Of a stretch of 64,000 nucleotides of DNA, positions 28,585-36,855 are shown one piece after another; the first letter of the stretch is position 1, and every line of letters starts with the position of its first letter. The notes under the pieces were generated by a model that was not told where the DNA came from, made no database searches, and saw only the letters and a program-made list of their open reading frames with translations. The position numbers were made by a program, and so were the translations under genes. Origin of the DNA: Campylobacter fetus subsp. testudinum 03-427 (GTDB taxonomy: Bacteria > Campylobacterota > Campylobacteria > Campylobacterales > Campylobacteraceae); NCBI GenBank assembly GCA_000495505.1, contig CP006833.1, positions 1,116,001-1,180,000 on the forward strand, given 5' to 3'.

Positions 28585-29645
28585 TAAATTACACCTAACT
28601 TTCCAGCTAATTCTTGCTGATTTGTCGAATATCTTATAGCATTTTCTTTTGTTATAATGCCCATTTTTACCGCCTTTTCCATTGCTTGAGTTTGTGTTTG
28701 CATACCAGTATTTTGTTGATTTAATTGTATTTGGGAGTAAATTTGATGAGATTTATTTTCTCTGATCAAATTTGAAATCGCATGATTATTTATCAAAATT
28801 TCATAGATAGCAAATCTGCCATTATCTGCTTTTGGCACGAGAGTTTGGGATATGATAGCATTTAGAGATAAGCTAAGCATATTTCTTACTTGAGCTTGTT
28901 CGGTCTCATTAAAACTATCAACTATTCTATTTATCGTCTGTACTGATGAGTTCGTGTGCAAAGTACCAAATACCAAATGCCCTGTTTCTGCAGCGGCTAT
29001 AGCTATAGATATGGTTTCTGGATCTCTTAAATCACCAACTAATATGATATCTGGATCTTCTCTAAGTGCGTACTTTAAAGCTCTAGCAAATGATTTAGTA
29101 TCTGTACCGACGTTTCTATGGGAAAATAGAGAATTTTTATTTTGATGAACAAACTCTACAGGATCTTCTATAGTGATGATATGCTTTCTCTCAGTAAGAT
29201 TTATCTCATTTAGCAAAGCTGCTAGAGTTGTTGATTTTCCAGCTCCAGTTCCACCAGTAACAAGCACAAGACCTTTTTCTTTCTTTACCAACTCTTTAAA
29301 AATCTTTGGAGCACTGAGATCATCAAGACTTGGCACATTTAAAGGTATCATTCTAAAAGCTGCTGCTAAACTTCCGTTCATAGTATAGTAGCAATTACCT
29401 CTAAAACGCCCTATTCCTGGTAGTTCGAGTGCAAAGTCTAAATCCCTATTTTCTTCTAATTCGCTTTTTTGAGCATCAGTTAAAATAACATAGCATAAAT
29501 TTTCTATATCACTTCCATCTAAAACTTTACCTTCAAGCGGTCTTAAGCTACCATCAATTCTGATTTGAGGCTCACTTCTACTTACTAAATGCAAATCGCT
29601 CGCCTTGTTATGCATCACGGTTTTTAAAAGAGTTTCGATATTCAT
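28584..29645 (-). CDS. pilT: PilT-family type II/IV secretion ATPase
   Basis: A 353-residue hexameric ATPase of the PilT retraction-motor group. Walker A GGTGAGKST (about 130-138), Asp box REDPDIILVGDLRDPETI (about 194-211), Walker B/His box ETGHLVFGTLHTNSSV (about 220-235). The N-terminal ASDLHLVSRSEPQIRIDG is the PilT PAS-like domain. PilT pulls back type IV pili; related ATPases drive DNA uptake pseudopili. No pilin, PilB, PilC or secretin gene is nearby. It is placed between gatC and cvpA, where C. jejuni has no pilT, so it may be a lineage-specific insertion into this operon or a loss in C. jejuni. Confidence 0.88.
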   Translation of the reverse strand: MNIETLLKTVMHNKASDLHLVSRSEPQIRIDGSLRPLEGKVLDGSDIENLCYVILTDAQKSELEENRDLDFALELPGIGRFRGNCYYTMNGSLAAAFRMIPLNVPSLDDLSAPKIFKELVKKEKGLVLVTGGTGAGKSTTLAALLNEINLTERKHIITIEDPVEFVHQNKNSLFSHRNVGTDTKSFARALKYALREDPDIILVGDLRDPETISIAIAAAETGHLVFGTLHTNSSVQTINRIVDSFNETEQAQVRNMLSLSLNAIISQTLVPKADNGRFAIYEILINNHAISNLIRENKSHQIYSQIQLNQQNTGMQTQTQAMEKAVKMGIITKENAIRYSTNQQELAGKLGVI

Positions 29646-29650
29646 ATATT

Positions 29651-29938
29651 TTACTCTATGATTTTTGGTACTTCAAAGTATCTGTTTTGCTTTTTTGGAG
29701 CATGCGCTAAAATACTATCTATAACATCGCCTTCTTTTGAAATATCTTCTCTAAATGGAGTTCCGCCACCTATAGTGCTTACAGTAGCTTCTATGTCACC
29801 CAAGTCTAACTCATTTAATATATCAACAAAATCAACAATCTTTCCGAGCTGAGACTTAAACTCTTCGCGATTGTGATCTGGTATTTTTAGTGCGCTTAAT
29901 TTCTCAAGTTTTTCAAGCATTTTGTCATCAATTTGCAT
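29651..29938 (-). CDS. gatC: Aspartyl/glutamyl-tRNA amidotransferase subunit C
   Basis: GatC, 95 residues, the small subunit that helps GatA and GatB fold and convert Glu-tRNA(Gln) and Asp-tRNA(Asn) to the amidated forms. The start MQIDDKMLEKLEKLSALKI and the mid segment GKIVDFVDILNELD are family-typical, and TPFREDIS is the conserved loop reaching GatA. I chose the ATG at 29938, with GGAG 9 bases upstream; an ATG at 29953 would place this GGAG inside the gene. First gene of the operon down to aroE. Confidence 0.9.
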   Translation of the reverse strand: MQIDDKMLEKLEKLSALKIPDHNREEFKSQLGKIVDFVDILNELDLGDIEATVSTIGGGTPFREDISKEGDVIDSILAHAPKKQNRYFEVPKIIE

Positions 29939-29970
29939 AGAATACAACTCCATTTTTGATTTTTTATAAA

Positions 29971-29976
29971 ATTATA
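29971..29976 (-). promoter_or_regulatory. Putative -10 box for the gatC-to-aroE operon
   Basis: TGTTATAAT on the minus strand gives a TATAAT with upstream TG, 33 bases before the gatC ATG. Genes downstream are packed or overlapping as far as aroE, so this may drive fur as well. Confidence 0.5.
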
Positions 29977-30113
29977 ACACATTTTCATTGGTTTTTAGTA
30001 ATAAATTATCAAAATTAACTCAATTTTGAATAAGCAAGTTTTAAAATTATGATCGATTTATAAATTTAAAAATAATATAGCTTCCTGTTTTATATTTTTA
30101 AGAAAATTTATGC

Positions 30114-30119
30114 TAGAAT
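30114..30119 (+). promoter_or_regulatory. Putative -10 box for the YfgM-like/BamB-like operon
   Basis: TGCTAGAAT is an extended -10 (TGnTAGAAT). The expected transcript start is about 30126, so the ATG at 30110 cannot be used and the TTG at 30149 is favoured. Confidence 0.5.
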
Positions 30120-30148
30120 TACCGAAATTTTATGTTAAGGATACTATT

Positions 30149-30709
30149 TTGGCTATCAAAGACGATTTAAATTATATAAAAACAGAGATAAGTTCGCAAG
30201 AGCAGTTTTTAGAAAATGCGATAAGAAGCGAAAGATTCATAAAAAAAAATAAAAAAATAATTATAGCGATAGTTGCAGCAGCAGTAATAGCGTTAATAGC
30301 TTACGCGGTTTTAAATCAGATAAAATCAAGCAACGTAGCAGAATCAAACAGCGCCTACACTACTCTTTTATCAAATCCAAATGATAAAAAGGCAAAACAA
30401 ACCTTAATAGAAAAAAATCCATCTTTATTTGCTCTTTATGCCATAAAAACAGCTTACGACTCAAACAGCACTGAGATACTAGATGAAGCATCAAATTTAA
30501 CTAGTGATCCGCTATTAAAACAAATTTTGCAAAATGCAAAAGGAGATAACAGCGATGGACTTTTATCAACTTACAATTCGCTTGTAAAAGGATATGAACT
30601 ACTAACACAAAACAAACTACCAGAAGCCAAAATAGAATTTTCAAAAATACCATCAAATTCGCCATTAGAGCCTGTAGCTAAGAACCTAGAACACTATCAA
30701 GGAAAATAA
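30149..30709 (+). CDS. YfgM-like single-pass membrane protein with TPR-like periplasmic domain
   Basis: A 186-residue bitopic protein. A short cytoplasmic N-terminus is followed by a transmembrane helix (about 33-53, KIIIAIVAAAVIALIAYAVL) and a helical periplasmic domain with TPR-like features (ALYAIKTAYDSNSTEIL, KGYELLTQNKLPEAKIEFSKI). YfgM proteins bind periplasmic chaperones and the Sec translocon in E. coli, where yfgM precedes bamB. The next gene here is a BamB-like lipoprotein two bases away. I chose TTG at 30149 because TTAAGGA lies just upstream and the alternative ATG falls in the promoter. The family link is by architecture and context. Confidence 0.72.
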   Translation: MAIKDDLNYIKTEISSQEQFLENAIRSERFIKKNKKIIIAIVAAAVIALIAYAVLNQIKSSNVAESNSAYTTLLSNPNDKKAKQTLIEKNPSLFALYAIKTAYDSNSTEILDEASNLTSDPLLKQILQNAKGDNSDGLLSTYNSLVKGYELLTQNKLPEAKIEFSKIPSNSPLEPVAKNLEHYQGK

Positions 30710-30711
30710 AT

Positions 30712-31722
30712 ATGAAAAAAAATATAACTATCATAGCTTCTATTTTTGTTGTGCTGATATTAGCCGGTTGTAGTACAAAAAGAGAGTATTTTAAGCCTAC
30801 TGATATTGCTGAGAAAATTAACTATAATGAAACTTTAAGCTCATCTATAAACTATACGACAAAAAGCGGTGCTACATTAAAAAACGGCGATATAATATCA
30901 AAAAACAGTGTTATATCTGGTCTAAATTTAGATAAAAGAGATAATTTTATAGGTGAATTTAACGGCAAATTGATAGTCGCAAATTTAGACGGAAATTTGA
31001 AAATAATCGAAGGTAAAGACGTTATCTATACAAAAAAATTTCAAGGAGCAGTCGTATCTGCATCACTACAAGACGGATATCTAGCAGCGCTTAGTTCTGA
31101 AAATACTATATATTTAATAGACACAAACAGCGATACCACAATGCTTGAGTATAAAACAGGCGACTCATTTGCTCAAGACTCAAGAACAGCTAATCCGGTA
31201 TTTCTTACTAGTCTTATCATATATCCTACACTAGATGGGAAAATTATGATAGTCGATAAACAAAACGCAAGGATAATAAGAGACGCTGTAGTAAGCAGTG
31301 ATCCGTTTTTTAATAATGTAATATTTTTAGATGTTTTAAGCGACAAAATGTTTGCAGCGACAGCTACAAAACTAATTATGATAAGCCCAAACGGAACGAA
31401 ATACTATAACGGTCAGATAAAAGATGTAATAGCGTATGAAAACAAAATATATATATTGTTAAAAGATGGAAATATCGAGATAACAGACTTAGATCTACAG
31501 CCTATAGCTAAAAAAGAGTTTAAATTTGCGATATTTTCAAACGTAATTGCAAAAGGGGATTATCTCTATATTTTTGAAAAAACAGGATATCTGATAAAAA
31601 CAGATCTAAATTTAAATAACAGCAAAATAATAGAGCTAAACAACGAAATCGAAGATAAAAGTTTTGCCGGAAAAGACGCATTTTACTATGATAATAAAGT
31701 TTTAAAACTAGATAAAATTTAA
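30712..31722 (+). CDS. BamB-like beta-propeller lipoprotein
   Basis: A 336-residue lipoprotein. The signal peptide ends in the lipobox LAGC (Cys about residue 19), so the protein is lipid-anchored, probably at the outer membrane. The rest is a run of short beta repeats such as GKLIVANLDGNLKIIEGKD, GYLAALSSENTIYLIDTNS, GKIMIVDKQNARIIRDA and NKIYILLKDGNIEITDLD, typical of PQQ/BamB-like propellers. BamB assists the BAM complex in inserting outer-membrane proteins. The Trp-docking motifs of quinoprotein enzymes are absent, so an enzyme is unlikely. It directly follows a YfgM-like gene. Confidence 0.75.
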   Translation: MKKNITIIASIFVVLILAGCSTKREYFKPTDIAEKINYNETLSSSINYTTKSGATLKNGDIISKNSVISGLNLDKRDNFIGEFNGKLIVANLDGNLKIIEGKDVIYTKKFQGAVVSASLQDGYLAALSSENTIYLIDTNSDTTMLEYKTGDSFAQDSRTANPVFLTSLIIYPTLDGKIMIVDKQNARIIRDAVVSSDPFFNNVIFLDVLSDKMFAATATKLIMISPNGTKYYNGQIKDVIAYENKIYILLKDGNIEITDLDLQPIAKKEFKFAIFSNVIAKGDYLYIFEKTGYLIKTDLNLNNSKIIELNNEIEDKSFAGKDAFYYDNKVLKLDKI

Positions 31723-31728
31723 ATAAAT

Positions 31729-32058
31729 ATGGATAATCAAATATCTGAAATTTTTAGCCAAAATAAAATTTTATTAAGAAATTTAAAAACTTTGGATTTT
31801 GGTGAGTTTAGTAAAAAACGTACATATAAGCTCTTTATAGGAGTCGATAAAAATAGTCTATATACTCTTGTTTTTATGCGTGAAGCTAAAAGTAGATTTA
31901 TAAAAAAAGAGTTTGACGAACTAGAACATATAACTAGGCTCGTGGAGGCTAAATTTGATACTAACATCAAAAAATTGATCCTGCTTTATAGATCTGAGAT
32001 CTGTTCTAAAGTGATAAAGAACGCCAATAAGGATTGGAAATTTTATGCTTTTATGTGA
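31729..32058 (+). CDS. Small conserved-context protein, function unknown
   Basis: A 109-residue soluble protein without signal peptide or membrane helix. The sequence is rich in Lys, Phe and Leu, with a beta-alpha look (YKLFIGVDKNSLYTLVFMREAK, split at about residues 28-49; LVEAKFDTNIKKLILLYRSEICSK). I do not recognise a domain. It overlaps the coaX start by 14 bases, so it is probably translated with coaX; a homologue occupies the same place upstream of coaX in C. jejuni as I recall the locus. Confidence 0.65.
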   Translation: MDNQISEIFSQNKILLRNLKTLDFGEFSKKRTYKLFIGVDKNSLYTLVFMREAKSRFIKKEFDELEHITRLVEAKFDTNIKKLILLYRSEICSKVIKNANKDWKFYAFM

Positions 32059-32677
32059 TATAGGAAATACAACTGCTACTTTCTATCAAAATAGAAAAAT
32101 ATGGAGCTACAAAATAGACGAGTTTAGAGCTTGGCAGCCAAAAGAGACGATTTATTATATAAACGTAAATGATAATCTATCTGATAAATTAAAAAATCCT
32201 ATGTTTATAGATATACAAAAACAGATAAATTTCAACACAACATATATCGGACTTGGAGTAGATAGAGCAGCAGCTTGTTACAGTATAGACACTGGACTAG
32301 TAGTAGATGCTGGAAGTGCTATAACTATGGACGTAATGTCAAACGGATTTCATCTAGGAGGGTTTATAATGCCCGGCATAACCACTACTTTAAATAGCTT
32401 AAAAGCAATCTCTTCTAGACTAAATCAGACACTAAACTCACAAATAGATCTTGAGTGTCTGCCGCAAAAAACAAATGACGCCATTAGCTATGGAGTTGTA
32501 AAACCTATAATTTTGCTAGTAGAACAGCTTTCAAACGAAAAACCTATATATTTTACTGGCGGAGATGGAGAGTTTTTATCGAGATTTTTTAAAAACTCTA
32601 TTTATGATAGGGCTTTAGTTTTTAGAGGTATGGAAAAAGCCATAAATGAAAATAAGGAGATGTTTTGCTTACAGTAG
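32045..32677 (+). CDS. coaX: Type III pantothenate kinase CoaX
   Basis: A 210-residue ASKHA-fold kinase phosphorylating pantothenate, the first step of coenzyme A synthesis. Motifs: MLLCDIGNTTATFYQ (phosphate-1), GLGVDRAAACY (about 68-78), VVDAGSAITMDVMSNGFHLGG (catalytic Asp region, in two parts at about 87-107), and FTGGDGEFLSRF near the C-terminus. It is shorter than many CoaX proteins, a known epsilonproteobacterial trait. It overlaps hisG by 13 bases. Confidence 0.9.
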   Translation: MLLCDIGNTTATFYQNRKIWSYKIDEFRAWQPKETIYYINVNDNLSDKLKNPMFIDIQKQINFNTTYIGLGVDRAAACYSIDTGLVVDAGSAITMDVMSNGFHLGGFIMPGITTTLNSLKAISSRLNQTLNSQIDLECLPQKTNDAISYGVVKPIILLVEQLSNEKPIYFTGGDGEFLSRFFKNSIYDRALVFRGMEKAINENKEMFCLQ

Positions 32678-33276
32678 CTTTACCAAAAGGCAGAATTGCC
32701 GATGAAACATTAAGTATTTTTAGTAAAATTTTTAATGACGAGTTTAAATTTGAAGATAGAAAATTAACTATGATAAAAGATAACTTTGAGTTTTTAATGG
32801 TAAGAAATCAAGATATTCCTACATATGTTACAGAGGGCGCTGCGGATATAGGAGTAGTCGGGCTTGATGTATTAGAAGAACATAATTGCGATGTTTTAAG
32901 ACTTTTAAATTTAAAACTAGGAATTTGCAAAGTCTGCATAGGTATAAAAAATAACGACTCACTAGATTACACAAAACCAGAACTTAAAATAGCAACAAAA
33001 ATGCCAAATATCACAAAAAATTATTTTGCAAGTAAAGCAGTTGCAGTAAAAATCATAAAACTATACGGATCTATAGAATTAGCTCCCATAGTAGGACTAA
33101 GTGATGCTATAGTAGATATCGTAGAAACAGGAACAACTATGAAGCAAAATGGACTAAAAGTTGCCGATATCATAATGGAAAGTTCAGCTCATCTTATCGC
33201 AAATAAAAATAGCTTTATAACAAAAAGAGATGAGATATTATCTTTATATCATAAAATCAACTCAGTGATAAATTAA
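32665..33276 (+). CDS. hisG: ATP phosphoribosyltransferase, short form (HisG)
   Basis: A 203-residue short-form HisG, joining ATP and PRPP in the first histidine step. MLTVALPKGRIADETLSIF, then VRNQDIPTYVTEGAADIGVVG and the PRPP site IVDIVETGTTMKQNGL (about 152-167) are diagnostic. It lacks the C-terminal ACT-like regulatory domain of the long form, so activity normally needs HisZ. C. jejuni carries the long form. The start is TTG at 32665 with AAGGAG six bases upstream, inside the end of coaX. No other histidine gene is nearby. Confidence 0.93.
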   Translation: MLTVALPKGRIADETLSIFSKIFNDEFKFEDRKLTMIKDNFEFLMVRNQDIPTYVTEGAADIGVVGLDVLEEHNCDVLRLLNLKLGICKVCIGIKNNDSLDYTKPELKIATKMPNITKNYFASKAVAVKIIKLYGSIELAPIVGLSDAIVDIVETGTTMKQNGLKVADIIMESSAHLIANKNSFITKRDEILSLYHKINSVIN

Positions 33277-33284
33277 GTATAAAT

Positions 33285-34589
33285 TTGAAAAAAAATCTAT
33301 TAAAAAGCGATTTTCTTATCATAACTTTGATGCTGTTTTCTATGTTTTTTGGAGCTGGAAACTTCATTTTTCCACCGATGGTAGGAAAAGAAGCTGGAGA
33401 AAATTTATATGAGGCTATAGCGTTTTTTTGTATCACAGCTGTTGCTTTACCAGTACTTGGTATAGCAGCTGTAGCAAAAAGCGGTACGTTAGATACACTG
33501 GTAAAACGCGTAGATAGGCTATTTGCACCGATTTTTACTATATCTGTTTATATAATCATAGGTCCGCTTTTAGCCATTCCTAGAGCTGCAAATATGCCTT
33601 ATGAAGTTAGTCTTTCGCCCTCTTTTGGCGATAGCCTACTTTTTGTATATACTGCAGTTTATTTCATCATAAATTATATAATCTGTATAAATAAAAGCAC
33701 TATGATAGATACTATAGGAAAATGGCTCGCTCCTATTATGCTTGTGCTTATCTTTGCTCTTTTTATGGCTAGCATTATTAATCCTTTAGGTGGGCTTGGC
33801 GAACCAAGCGGAAAATACGCATTAGCTCCTATGTCTAGCGGATTTTTAGACGGATATCAAACTATGGATGCCATGGCAGCTCTTGTTTTTGGTATCGTGG
33901 TTATACAAGCTATGAAAAGTATCGGTATAAAAGACAACAAACGACTTGCAAAGTCGGTTATTAGCTCTGGTATTTTAGCTGGAGCTATACTGATGAGTAT
34001 ATATATAATATTATCTTATATAGGAGCTAGCAGCGCTAGTAGATTTCCTGAAGCGATAAACGGTGCAAATATACTATCTTTGGTAACGCATTATCTATTT
34101 GGTTTTTATGGGAAGTTTGTATTGGGAGCTATATTTTTATTAGCTTGTCTTACTACTACAGTGGGACTTATAGGCTCAGCTAGTGAGTATTTTAGCTCTA
34201 TAGTTCCTAAGCTTAGTTATAAATTTTGGGTATTTATCTGGAGTTTTGCTAGTTTTTGTATGGCAAACATAGGCTTAAATGATATATTAAATTATAGCAT
34301 ACCTATTTTAACTACATTTTATCCAGTATCTATTGTGCTGATACTACTAGCTCTTATAAATAATATCATAAACTCTTCAAAGCTGATATATCGCTCTTGT
34401 GTATATCTAACATTAGCAATCAGCCTTGCTTACTCCTTAGAACAAATAGAAATTAAGCTGCCTATCATAGCAGATATGTTTAAAAATATACCGTTTTACG
34501 ATATAGGTCTTGGCTGGGTAATACCCGGAGTCATCTGCTTTTGCGTCTCATACATAGTTTTTATACTACAAAAAAGAGGTAATTTTTGA
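33285..34589 (+). CDS. brnQ: Branched-chain amino acid transport system carrier, BrnQ/LIVCS family
   Basis: A 434-residue inner-membrane carrier with about twelve predicted helices. The N-terminal LMLFSMFFGAGNFIFPPMVG is the LIVCS signature, followed by TLDTLVKRVDRLFAPIF and IGPLLAIPRAANMPYEVS (about 85-102). It takes up leucine, isoleucine and valine with Na+ or H+. The TTG start at 33285 lies eight bases after hisG without a strong ribosome site. Its stop overlaps the next gene's start. IlvC, an enzyme of branched-chain synthesis, is also in the window but not linked. Confidence 0.92.
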   Translation: MKKNLLKSDFLIITLMLFSMFFGAGNFIFPPMVGKEAGENLYEAIAFFCITAVALPVLGIAAVAKSGTLDTLVKRVDRLFAPIFTISVYIIIGPLLAIPRAANMPYEVSLSPSFGDSLLFVYTAVYFIINYIICINKSTMIDTIGKWLAPIMLVLIFALFMASIINPLGGLGEPSGKYALAPMSSGFLDGYQTMDAMAALVFGIVVIQAMKSIGIKDNKRLAKSVISSGILAGAILMSIYIILSYIGASSASRFPEAINGANILSLVTHYLFGFYGKFVLGAIFLLACLTTTVGLIGSASEYFSSIVPKLSYKFWVFIWSFASFCMANIGLNDILNYSIPILTTFYPVSIVLILLALINNIINSSKLIYRSCVYLTLAISLAYSLEQIEIKLPIIADMFKNIPFYDIGLGWVIPGVICFCVSYIVFILQKRGNF

Positions 34590-35689
34590 ATCCATATTTA
34601 CTTAGTATCGTATCTACATCTATATTTTTAGCTATCAATTTTTACTGTTATACAAAGCTTAAACAAAATCTACTTTTATCTAAATTTAAAAATATTTTAG
34701 CTGTTTTTTTTACGTTATTGTTTATTCTTGAGCTGCTATTTTTTATAAGTTTGAAAAATGGTGAGCTAAACGGTATATTATATAAAGTATCGATCATCAG
34801 CGTTGGTATAAGCTTTATGTTATTTTGTATAATTCTACCTTATGATACGCTGCTGTTTGGAGTAAATAAATTTAGTAAAAGCAGAAGAAAAGCTATTAAA
34901 TTTATACTTGATGTAAGCGTTCTTATAGGTTTTTTTACCTATTTTTTCAAAGGTTTGTTTAACGCCAACTTTAATACCTATATAACAACTAGAGAAATTT
35001 ATCTAAAAAATCTTGCAAATCCATTAAATATAGTAGTAATCACCGATGTTCATATAGGTCAATTTTTGCAAAAAGATTTTTTACAAAAAACAGTTGATAG
35101 CATAAATACTCTCTCGCCTGATGCCGTTTTTATAGTCGGCGATTTAGTAGATTTAAACGCTAAAAGCTTAGGTGACTTTTTAGATCCTTTGAATGAGTTA
35201 AAATCGAAATTCGGCACATTTTTAGTAGTCGGAAATCACGAGTATTACCACGGTATAAGTTCCCTTTTGAATAAATTTAAAAGTTTAAATTTAAAAGTTT
35301 TAGAAAATGAGAGTGTAAGTTTTGGAGGTGTAAATTTGGCTGGAGTTTATGATATACAAGGGCTTAAAATGGGTATTTTTGAACCAAATTTTGATAAAGC
35401 ACTTTCAAATTTAGATCCAAATTTACCGACTATTTTACTAACTCATCAACCAAAATCTCTAAATTACCTTAAGCAAGAAGTTGATTTAGCTATCTGCGGA
35501 CACACTCACGCCGGACAGATTTTTCCTTTTACTTTGCTTGTATGGCTTGATCAAAAATACGTTTATGGACTATATAAATTAAGTCAAAAAATGCAGCTTT
35601 TAGTAAGTAGTGGAATCGGATTTTGGGGTCCTCCAGTAAGAATTCTAAGTAAAAGTGAAATAGTATATATAAATTTAAAAAGGGGATAA
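34586..35689 (+). CDS. Membrane-anchored metallophosphoesterase
   Basis: A 367-residue protein with about four N-terminal membrane helices (residues 5-140) and a C-terminal calcineurin-like phosphoesterase domain. All metal-binding motifs are visible: ITDVHIGQ (D-x-H), VGDLVD (GDxxD), VGNHEYY (GNHE), LTHQPKS and CGHTHAGQIFP (GHTH). The YaeI-type members of this family include UDP-diacylglucosamine- or phospholipid-related phosphatases, but the substrate here cannot be told. The TTG start overlaps the brnQ stop by four bases; psd follows within three bases, hinting at a link to phospholipid metabolism. Confidence 0.87.
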   Translation: MNPYLLSIVSTSIFLAINFYCYTKLKQNLLLSKFKNILAVFFTLLFILELLFFISLKNGELNGILYKVSIISVGISFMLFCIILPYDTLLFGVNKFSKSRRKAIKFILDVSVLIGFFTYFFKGLFNANFNTYITTREIYLKNLANPLNIVVITDVHIGQFLQKDFLQKTVDSINTLSPDAVFIVGDLVDLNAKSLGDFLDPLNELKSKFGTFLVVGNHEYYHGISSLLNKFKSLNLKVLENESVSFGGVNLAGVYDIQGLKMGIFEPNFDKALSNLDPNLPTILLTHQPKSLNYLKQEVDLAICGHTHAGQIFPFTLLVWLDQKYVYGLYKLSQKMQLLVSSGIGFWGPPVRILSKSEIVYINLKRG

Positions 35690-35692
35690 AAA

Positions 35693-36484
35693 ATGAATTA
35701 CAATAAATTTTCAAATTATTTTGGACTTGTAGCTCACTATAAATTTCCAAAAACTATTCAGAATTTAATAAATAGTTGGTATATAAAAAAATTTGATATA
35801 AATATGGAAGAATTCAAAAGCGCAGATAAGTATAATAGCTTAAATGCTCTATTTACACGTACTTTAAATAGACAAAGAGAGCTAGAAGATGGATTTATAA
35901 GTCCTAGTGATGGAACATGCCTTGAGTGCAAAAAAGGAGATAAGCAAACAGCTTATAGTATAAAAAACTACTCTTATAGTGTTAATGAACTTCTTGGTAA
36001 AAGCCTTAAAGCAGGCGAATTAGAATCACAGTTTGAATATATAAATATATACTTATCTCCTAAGGATTACCACCATTATCATTCTCCGTGCGATTTGGAA
36101 ATTATGAGTTTGCACTATATCCCAGGAAAACTTTTTAGCGTAGCAAAAAGTTGGCTAGAAAAAGTAGATAACCTATATTGTAAAAATGAAAGAGTGATAC
36201 TAAAAGCTAAATTAAATAATGAAAAACAGATCTGGCTGGTATTTATAGGAGCTTGGAATGTCGGTAAAATGAAATTTGACTTTGAACCGAGAATAGATAC
36301 GAATATAAAAGCCAAAGCTCTATCTTACGAATATTCAAATTTAAATTTAAAAAAAGGAGATCACATAGGAAATTTCGAGTTAGGTTCAACTATTGTGATG
36401 ATAAGTGAAAAAAATAGTATAGAATATAACGTAAAAGCAGATGATACATTAAAATTCGGAAAAAATATAGGCAAAATACTATAA
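35693..36484 (+). CDS. psd: Phosphatidylserine decarboxylase
   Basis: A 263-residue pro-enzyme converting phosphatidylserine to phosphatidylethanolamine at the inner membrane. The autocleavage site LGST (in FELGSTIVMI, about residues 233-242) yields the pyruvoyl group on the small alpha chain. NIYLSPKDYHHYHSPC (about 115-130) holds the family histidines, and FTRTLNR and SPSDGTCLE are conserved earlier blocks. Normal length for the short bacterial form. AGGGGATAAAA precedes the ATG. It is the last gene of its run; the nap operon converges on it. Confidence 0.95.
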   Translation: MNYNKFSNYFGLVAHYKFPKTIQNLINSWYIKKFDINMEEFKSADKYNSLNALFTRTLNRQRELEDGFISPSDGTCLECKKGDKQTAYSIKNYSYSVNELLGKSLKAGELESQFEYINIYLSPKDYHHYHSPCDLEIMSLHYIPGKLFSVAKSWLEKVDNLYCKNERVILKAKLNNEKQIWLVFIGAWNVGKMKFDFEPRIDTNIKAKALSYEYSNLNLKKGDHIGNFELGSTIVMISEKNSIEYNVKADDTLKFGKNIGKIL

Positions 36485-36519
36485 AAGTATCTCGCCTATA
36501 AAAAATAGCGTGAATTAGA

Positions 36520-36855
36520 TCAAACGGTTGGATTTCCGTTATAAACTATATCATTAACATCGCTTTCATCTATTTTTCTTACTATCTCCCCTATATGGTT
36601 GTTATTTGATTTTTCTATGTCTTCGTCTAAATCTTGATAACTATATATCATAGCCACAGTAGAAATGCCTTTTATAGCTTCTATGCTTTTGTATGACTTT
36701 ATCTCATCATCAAGGCACATAGACTCTATCACGGCGACTATTTTATTTTCATTTTGAGCAACAACTTCGCAACACTCTATATGAGATATAGCACTTACAA
36801 TATCACTCACAAAACTAGGATCTATTACATTTACAACAACGCTTGAGATATTCAT
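36520..36855 (-). CDS. napD: NapD, chaperone for nitrate reductase NapA
   Basis: A 111-residue cytoplasmic chaperone that binds the NapA twin-arginine signal. The N-terminal NISSVVVNVIDPSFVSDIV and the segment NKIVAVIES, plus ISTVAMIYSYQDLDEDI, fit the NapD ferredoxin-like fold. The C-terminal tail after about residue 85 is a longer acidic extension. I chose ATG 36855 with GGAG six bases upstream; it overlaps the napL stop (ATGA). Last gene of the nap operon, as in C. jejuni. Confidence 0.88.
   Translation of the reverse strand: MNISSVVVNVIDPSFVSDIVSAISHIECCEVVAQNENKIVAVIESMCLDDEIKSYKSIEAIKGISTVAMIYSYQDLDEDIEKSNNNHIGEIVRKIDESDVNDIVYNGNPTV

Noticed and set aside
36485-36519. Weak hairpin between psd and napD as a terminator
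   Set aside because: The stem is about six pairs with a bulge and no clear T tract, so I did not list it.
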